DNA of 64,000 nt from Cellvibrionales bacterium (GTDB lineage Bacteria > Pseudomonadota > Gammaproteobacteria > Pseudomonadales > JAHEIH01): assembly GCA_024639455.1 (NCBI GenBank), contig JAHEIH010000026.1:25502-89501 (forward strand), in the 5' to 3' direction. Position 1 is the first letter of the stretch; the number at the start of each line of letters is the position of its first letter. Shown here one piece after another: positions 59,052 to 64,000 of this stretch. The notes under the pieces were generated by a model. It ran no database searches, was not told where the DNA came from, and saw only the letters and a program-made list of their open reading frames with translations. The translations under genes and the position numbers were made by a program.

Positions 59052-61142
59052 TTATTTTGCTGAACGACGGCGTCTGCCGCGGACAGCATTAGTGTTAGCC
59101 GAACTTGAGCTGCGACGGTCAGCTAGACCGGGAATCGCCGCTTCAAGTTTGGGGAAGGGATCGGTGCTGTGGGGGAATCCCATAGCGCCTACAAAATGGG
59201 CTTGGAACGAGGCTTCTGTCGCGGTTTCGATCTTTTCAATACGGCGGATCACCGGCTCGACTTCGTTGCGAGCGTGGCGATTGATCAACGCAATGCGGGC
59301 GCCTTCTCCAGCGGCATTACCGACGCCTCCGACATTGGCGAGGTCACAATCGGGGATCATTCCAAGTAGCATCGCGTATTTGACATCGATACGGCTGCCA
59401 AAAGCACCCGCCAGTTTGATGCGCTCAACGTTTTCACTACCAAACTTATCCATCAACAAGCGTATGCCAGCATATAAAGCCGCCTTGGCCAATTGGATGG
59501 CACGCACGTCATTTTGAGTAATCTTTAAGGTGCGCGTTCCTTGGTATAACACGTAGCTGTACGTGCGACCGTCTTGAATCACGCGCGGTGAAGGTCTGTC
59601 ATCCTGCGGCTTAATCACACCATCGCGGTTGATAATGCCAGCGAGGAACATCTCACCAATAATTTCGATAATACCGGAACCACAAATACCGCTGATCTGA
59701 AGGCTTGACGATGACATTTCAAAGGTAGGGTCATTCGACCACGGGTCACAACCGATAACTTTGAAGGCCGGGTCCAGCGTCATGCGATCGATGCGCACGC
59801 GCTCAATGGCGCCCACTGCGGCGCGCTGGCCGCAGCTAATTTGTGCGCCTTCGAATGCAGGCCCGGTGGGGCTAGACGCCGCCAGCATACGATTGCGATT
59901 GCCCAACACGATTTCGGCATTGGTACCCACGTCGACAATCAAGGTCAACTCATCTGACTGGTCTGGGCGCTCTGACAACACCACGCCCGCAGCGTCAGCA
60001 CCAATGTGACCAGCCAAGCAAGGCAGTAAGAAAATACGCGCTGCATCGTGCAGCGGAATATCGAGTTCCGCAGCGCTGACTTCCATCGCTTGATCAACCG
60101 CCAAGTTAAACGGTGCACCACCCAATGGCACAGGGTCAAGGCCTAGCAGAATGTGGTGCATGATGGGGTTACAAACGATCACCACATCCATCACGTCGCT
60201 AGCTTTCAACCACGCCTGCGTCGCCGCTTCTTTGATCAAATCGGCAATGCGCTGACGGACAACTTTGCTCATTTCCTCGGCGCCGCCCTCATTCATCATC
60301 GCGTAGGACACGCGACTCATGAGGTCTTCACCAAATTTAATTTGTGGATTCATCGCCGAGGCTGAGGCAAGCACCTTACCATCGCTCAGGTCTGCCAAGT
60401 GAGCGACGATACTGGTAGAACCCAAATCGATAGCACACCCATAAGCCTTAGCTTCGTGGCCGGGCCAAATGGCAACGATTTGCGGAGGCTTGCGCACTGA
60501 GTTGAAGATCGCCACGCTGACTTTCATCGACGTGTCCGGCGTTTTCTTCATATGCTCGGTAACCATAGCTTGCAGATGTCTCACCATGGACAGTTCATAC
60601 CACAACCCAGTGAGATCATTATTAGACTGCAAATCTGTCACCAAGCGGCTCATATCTGCGTGGGGGACATCCATAATGGGCGCTGGTATATAGGCGGTAA
60701 AAACCGACACTGCGGGTGCCAAGTCAATATCGCGATCTTCAATCGCCTTAGCAATATCCTGTTCATGCGACTGGCTACTGGCGGGAATTTCGATCACAAC
60801 ATCGTTCATGATCTTAGCGGTACAACCCAAGCGAGCACCGAGTTGTCGCTCGTCCCCTACACGCCCCGCTTCCACTTCTTTAAATTCTGACAAACTGTCA
60901 TGGGTCGAATTCACCCCATATTTGGGGAAGTCGCCCACTACGTGGTAGACCTTGCACGTGCCGCAAATACCTTGGCCACCGCAGACTGACTCTACGTCAA
61001 CACCCAAGCGACGAGCTGCCCGTAAAACGGGCATACCCTCAGGTACCTCGCCTCGGATACCCGAGGGGGTAAAAATCACTTTGACGTTTTTCAGGTTCTT
61101 CGCACGGCGAGACCTGCGTGAGACCAAGGTTGATTCGCTCAT
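59052..61142 (-). CDS. Ferredoxin-ASKHA protein, reductive activator of corrinoid enzymes
   Basis: The 696-residue protein has an N-terminal [2Fe-2S] ferredoxin domain (Cys54, Cys60, Cys63, Cys107; Cx5Cx2Cx43C). A linker and a C-terminal ASKHA-type ATPase domain (DUF4445) follow from about residue 240, with YGCAIDLGSTSIVAHLADL and later LIVDVGTNAEIVLGN. Such RACE proteins reduce inactive Co(II) corrinoid back to Co(I) with ATP. The cysteines are intact. Both ends are Arg/Lys-rich (SRRSRRAK and GRRRRSAK). It starts seven bases after the flavoprotein stop, so translation is coupled. It supports the corrinoid reading of the MttB gene. Confidence 0.92.
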   Translation of the reverse strand: MSESTLVSRRSRRAKNLKNVKVIFTPSGIRGEVPEGMPVLRAARRLGVDVESVCGGQGICGTCKVYHVVGDFPKYGVNSTHDSLSEFKEVEAGRVGDERQLGARLGCTAKIMNDVVIEIPASSQSHEQDIAKAIEDRDIDLAPAVSVFTAYIPAPIMDVPHADMSRLVTDLQSNNDLTGLWYELSMVRHLQAMVTEHMKKTPDTSMKVSVAIFNSVRKPPQIVAIWPGHEAKAYGCAIDLGSTSIVAHLADLSDGKVLASASAMNPQIKFGEDLMSRVSYAMMNEGGAEEMSKVVRQRIADLIKEAATQAWLKASDVMDVVIVCNPIMHHILLGLDPVPLGGAPFNLAVDQAMEVSAAELDIPLHDAARIFLLPCLAGHIGADAAGVVLSERPDQSDELTLIVDVGTNAEIVLGNRNRMLAASSPTGPAFEGAQISCGQRAAVGAIERVRIDRMTLDPAFKVIGCDPWSNDPTFEMSSSSLQISGICGSGIIEIIGEMFLAGIINRDGVIKPQDDRPSPRVIQDGRTYSYVLYQGTRTLKITQNDVRAIQLAKAALYAGIRLLMDKFGSENVERIKLAGAFGSRIDVKYAMLLGMIPDCDLANVGGVGNAAGEGARIALINRHARNEVEPVIRRIEKIETATEASFQAHFVGAMGFPHSTDPFPKLEAAIPGLADRRSSSSANTNAVRGRRRRSAK

Positions 61143-61149
61143 AGTGAAC

Positions 61150-63663
61150 TTATGCTCTCAGTTTCGCGTTTTGGGCATCGTAAGGTGATTCTTCAATCAC
61201 GGTCGCCTGGTAGAGTTCGCCCAGGATTTCGATCTGCAATGCGGTGCCAATGGCAGCATATTCTGGCGCCACCAAACCCAGTGCCAGTGACTTTTCAACA
61301 CGCCACCCGTAACCACCCGAGGTGGCCCGGCCAACCAGTTCGCCGTCTTTGTAGATCGCTTCTGAACCGCGCGCATCCGCGTCGGTTACACCATGGACTT
61401 CTAGGGTAACGAAAGCATTTTTGAAGCCGCGCTCCTGCCACGCTTTCAGGCCTTCTTTTCCGATGAAGTCGCACTCCTTGTCGAGGCGAACGAATCGGTC
61501 AAGACCCGACTCGAGCGCTGAGTACTCGATCGACATTTCGCGAGGAATCAAACGGTAAGATTTTTCTAGGCGCATACAATCCATGGCGCGGATACCGAAG
61601 GGTTTGATATCAAACTCTGCACCGGCCTTCATCAGCTCATCAAAGATGTAGTTTTGCATCTCCATGGGGTGGTGCAATTCCCAGCCCAATTCGCCGACAA
61701 AGTTTACGCGTAACGCGTGTGCTTGGGCGTAGCCAACGTTGATGAACTTGCCGCTCAACCATGGGAAATTGGGGTTGCTCAAATCAGTGTCGGTAATCTT
61801 CTGCAGCACGTCGCGCGCCTTGGGACCCGCCAGCACCAGCACGCCCATCTGCGTGGTGATCAACTGTAGGTCTACGCTGCCATCGGTGGGCTTAAGCTTG
61901 TGCAGGTAATCAAAATCATGGGTTTCGAAAGCGCCAGCAGATACTAAGTAATATTTATTGGCAGCCATCTTGTAGACAGTGAATTCAGCACGCACACCGC
62001 CAGAGTTAGTCAGCATATGACACAGACCTACGCGACCCACTTTCTTAGGAATAGTGTTCGCCAAAATAGATTCCAACCACGCTTCAGCACCGGGGCCGGT
62101 AACCATGGTTTTGGCAAAGGCCGACATATCTAACAGACCAACTTTCTCGGCTACGTGCTTACACTCGTTGCCGACAAACTCGAAGTAGTTAGAGCGACGG
62201 AAAGAGTTTTTCTCGACGATACGGCCATCTTCTAGCGGCGCGGAGTGGTTCTTTTTCCACAATACATCCGCCATGTTGAGATCTTCTTCGCTCAACGAGT
62301 AATCTTTGGGGGCAAACCAGTTGGGGCGCTCCCAACCATATACCGAACCAAAGACGGCACCGAGCTCTTTCATGCGGTCGTAGCATGGGGTAGTTCTCAG
62401 AGGACGCGCAGATGAACGCTCTTCATCGGGATAGTGCGTGGTAAATACGTTGCGGTAGGCTTCTTCGTTCTTGTCGCGCAGGTAGCCACGTGATGCATAC
62501 GGGCCAAAGCGACGTGGATCCACGCCCATCATGTCAACGGTAGGCTCACCATCTACAATCCACTCGGCCAACTGCCAACCGGCACCACCGGCAGCGGTGA
62601 TGCCAAAGCTGTGGCCTTCATTCAACCAGAAGTTTTTCAGACCTGGCGCGGGACCAACGATGGGGTTACCATCCGGGGTGTAAGCGATCGCACCGTTGTA
62701 TACGTACTTCACACCCACATCACCAAAGGCAGGCACGCGCTCCATACATTTTTCGATGTGCGGCATCAAGCGGTCGAGTTCTTCGTTGAACAGCTCCCAT
62801 TCGCAATGTTCACCGGGGCCATCGACATAACATACCGGCGCACCTTGCTCGTAGGGACCTAACAGAAGACCACCCGCCTCTTCGCGCAGGTAGTAACCAG
62901 AATCTGATTCACGCAGCACGCCCATCTCGGGCTCACCGCGCGCTTGACGCGCTTTAATTTCGGGGTGTGGCTCAGTCACGATAAACTGGTGCTCTACGGG
63001 AATCACAGGCACATCAAGGCCAACCATTTCACCCGTCTTGCGTGCAAAGCTACCGGTACATGACACCACGTGTTCACACACGATATCGCCCTTGTCGGTG
63101 CATACCTTCCACATACCATCAGCTTGCTGCTCAATGCTCAACACCGTGGTGAAGCGGTGGATTTTTGCACCCATATTGCGGGCACCCGTGGCCAATGCCT
63201 GGGTCAGATCCGCCGGTTGAATGTAGCCATCTTCAGGGTGCTGGATCGCACCAAGCAAGCCTTCGGTTTCGCACAGCGGCCAAATTTCTTTCACTTGCTC
63301 TGGTGTCAAGAAATTAACATCAACGCCCACAGTTTTGGCCACGCCGCTGTAATACTTGTACTCGTCCATGCGGTATTCGCAGTTGGCTAAGCGGATGTTA
63401 CTCACCTTGCTCAAGCCAACGTTCTTACCGGTTTCTTTCTCGAGTTCTTGGTAGAAGTCCACAGAATACTGGTGCAACTTGCCTACCGAGTAGCTCATGT
63501 TAAACAGGGGCAGCAATCCGGCGGCGTGCCAAGTAGAGCCAGAAGTCAGCTCTTTACGCTCGATCAGAACGCAATCTGACCAACCTTTTTTAGCTAAGTG
63601 ATAAAGGGTACCTACACCCACTACACCACCACCAATCACGACTACGCGAGCTGTTGATTCCAC
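61150..63663 (-). CDS. FAD-dependent dimethylglycine/sarcosine dehydrogenase-like protein with GcvT domain
   Basis: The 837-residue protein has an FAD domain (VVVIGGGVVGVGTLY, residues 7-21) followed by SGSTWHAAGLL. In mitochondrial dimethylglycine and sarcosine dehydrogenases the His of this motif carries FAD covalently; here it is His46. The C-terminal half (about 440-837) is a GcvT-type tetrahydrofolate domain (FGIRAMDCMRLEKSYRLIP) that should capture the methyl carbon as 5,10-methylene-THF. It probably demethylates dimethylglycine, sarcosine or a relative. The start is GTG at 63663 with AGGAG seven bases upstream; the longer frame upstream is not family-like. It heads the four-gene operon. 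Confidence 0.9.
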   Translation of the reverse strand: MESTARVVVIGGGVVGVGTLYHLAKKGWSDCVLIERKELTSGSTWHAAGLLPLFNMSYSVGKLHQYSVDFYQELEKETGKNVGLSKVSNIRLANCEYRMDEYKYYSGVAKTVGVDVNFLTPEQVKEIWPLCETEGLLGAIQHPEDGYIQPADLTQALATGARNMGAKIHRFTTVLSIEQQADGMWKVCTDKGDIVCEHVVSCTGSFARKTGEMVGLDVPVIPVEHQFIVTEPHPEIKARQARGEPEMGVLRESDSGYYLREEAGGLLLGPYEQGAPVCYVDGPGEHCEWELFNEELDRLMPHIEKCMERVPAFGDVGVKYVYNGAIAYTPDGNPIVGPAPGLKNFWLNEGHSFGITAAGGAGWQLAEWIVDGEPTVDMMGVDPRRFGPYASRGYLRDKNEEAYRNVFTTHYPDEERSSARPLRTTPCYDRMKELGAVFGSVYGWERPNWFAPKDYSLSEEDLNMADVLWKKNHSAPLEDGRIVEKNSFRRSNYFEFVGNECKHVAEKVGLLDMSAFAKTMVTGPGAEAWLESILANTIPKKVGRVGLCHMLTNSGGVRAEFTVYKMAANKYYLVSAGAFETHDFDYLHKLKPTDGSVDLQLITTQMGVLVLAGPKARDVLQKITDTDLSNPNFPWLSGKFINVGYAQAHALRVNFVGELGWELHHPMEMQNYIFDELMKAGAEFDIKPFGIRAMDCMRLEKSYRLIPREMSIEYSALESGLDRFVRLDKECDFIGKEGLKAWQERGFKNAFVTLEVHGVTDADARGSEAIYKDGELVGRATSGGYGWRVEKSLALGLVAPEYAAIGTALQIEILGELYQATVIEESPYDAQNAKLRA

Positions 63664-63765
63664 AATGACACTCCTAATATGAATTCGAATTATGGGCGCA
63701 CAAATACGCCTAATTATCATTTTGGCAAGAGTCTACCGATGCAGCTCAAACGCGTACTATGTTAA

Positions 63766-63795
63766 TTGCGACAGGCAAGTACTCATTTACGACAG
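63766..63795. promoter_or_regulatory. Direct repeat, 21-bp period, in the divergent methyltransferase promoter
   Basis: TTGCGACAG at 63766-63774 and TTACGACAG at 63787-63795 differ at one base and lie exactly 21 bases apart, in the 265-base gap between the flavoprotein operon and the rightward MttB-like gene. On the minus strand the cores read CTGTCG. AraC-family regulators of betaine and arginine use (GbdR, ArgR) bind TGTCGC-like direct repeats, from memory. The remainder of the gap is AT-rich with no other clear motif. Confidence 0.6.
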
Positions 63796-63928
63796 CGGCT
63801 ATTTCCCTATTTTTTTTATGGCGCGTTGAGACAACTGTATGTCGCGAAGGAAAAGGGTGCGCGAGGAAAGTCCATGCAATATAACAGCGATAAAAAGTCT
63901 AACCCTATCTATCGTTGAGAACTGAATT

Positions 63929-64000
63929 ATGACTGATGCAGCAACCAATGTACGTCGCGGTGGTCGCCGCGCCGGTGGACGAGCCGATCGCAGAGCAGCA
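63929..64000 (+). CDS. Likely MttB family methyltransferase, N-terminal fragment (window edge)
   Basis: An ATG at 63929 opens a frame of 24 codons to the window end, giving MTDAATNVRRGGRRAGGRA and further Arg/Ala residues. This Arg/Gly-rich start resembles the tails that precede the catalytic barrel in aerobic MttB-family proteins, including the copy at 55676-57223. The divergent position next to the flavoprotein operon supports the call. No catalytic sequence is visible, so the identification is tentative. Confidence 0.5.
   Translation, partial: MTDAATNVRRGGRRAGGRADRRAA

Noticed and set aside
63855..63880. GAGGAAAGTCC string resembling the conserved core of RNase P RNA
   Set aside because: Only this short string matches. 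The surrounding 265-base gap is too small and lacks the other conserved rnpB segments.

Overview
The window is chromosomal DNA from an aerobic, probably marine gammaproteobacterium. I would place it near Cellvibrionales or a related oligotrophic group, judged only from gene content and protein resemblance, not from a marker gene. Supporting traits are a TorF-GlnK-AmtB nitrogen operon with sigma-54/NtrC signals, NtrB/NtrC with type I glutamine synthetase, several Na+-coupled transporters (NSS family, NhaD, a second antiporter, BCCT), large TonB-dependent receptors and the gammaproteobacterial housekeeping set (Rep, ComM/YifB, UbiK, TypA, Dtd, Ppk1/Ppx, SrkA, CysE, TcdA). No rRNA, CRISPR array, transposase or integrase was seen.

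Layout. 1-9 kb: DmdC/FadE-type acyl-CoA dehydrogenase, small unknown proteins, ComF, a modABC-srkA run, CysE and TcdA. 9-16.5 kb: a CsdA-CsdE desulfurase fusion that converges on tcdA, TatD, DUF3581, Ppk1-Ppx and a DNA glycosylase. 16.5-25 kb: lipoprotein, transporter, MAPEG, glyoxalase-II-like hydrolase, CinA, a Dtd operon, an XRE regulator, a 98-bp tandem repeat and TypA. 25-34 kb: NSS transporter, glnA-ntrBC, and torF-glnK-amtB with readable sigma-54 promoters and an NtrC site. 34-41 kb: UbiK, ComM, Rep, two Na+/H+ antiporters, cytochrome c5 and tRNA-Arg(CCG).

41-50 kb looks accessory. It holds a peptide- or amide-catabolic module (DUF885 enzyme, amidohydrolase, AraC regulator, TonB receptor) with 22-bp-period direct repeats in its promoters. 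It also holds a short chimeric gene joining the start of a Fic-family protein to the tail of L-serine dehydratase, preceded by four 24-bp-period repeats, and an SDR enzyme.

50-64 kb is the most notable part. It has a BCCT transporter, a TonB receptor and a four-gene run: covalent-FAD/GcvT demethylase, ferredoxin-ASKHA corrinoid activator, formate-tetrahydrofolate ligase and a pyrrolysine-free MttB-family methyltransferase. A likely second MttB-family gene starts divergently at the right edge. Together these suggest import of a quaternary amine such as glycine betaine, removal of its first methyl group through a corrinoid route, removal of further methyls by the flavoprotein onto tetrahydrofolate, and processing of the C1 units to formate. 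The corrinoid protein and its methyl-tetrahydrofolate partner are not in view and may lie just past the edge.
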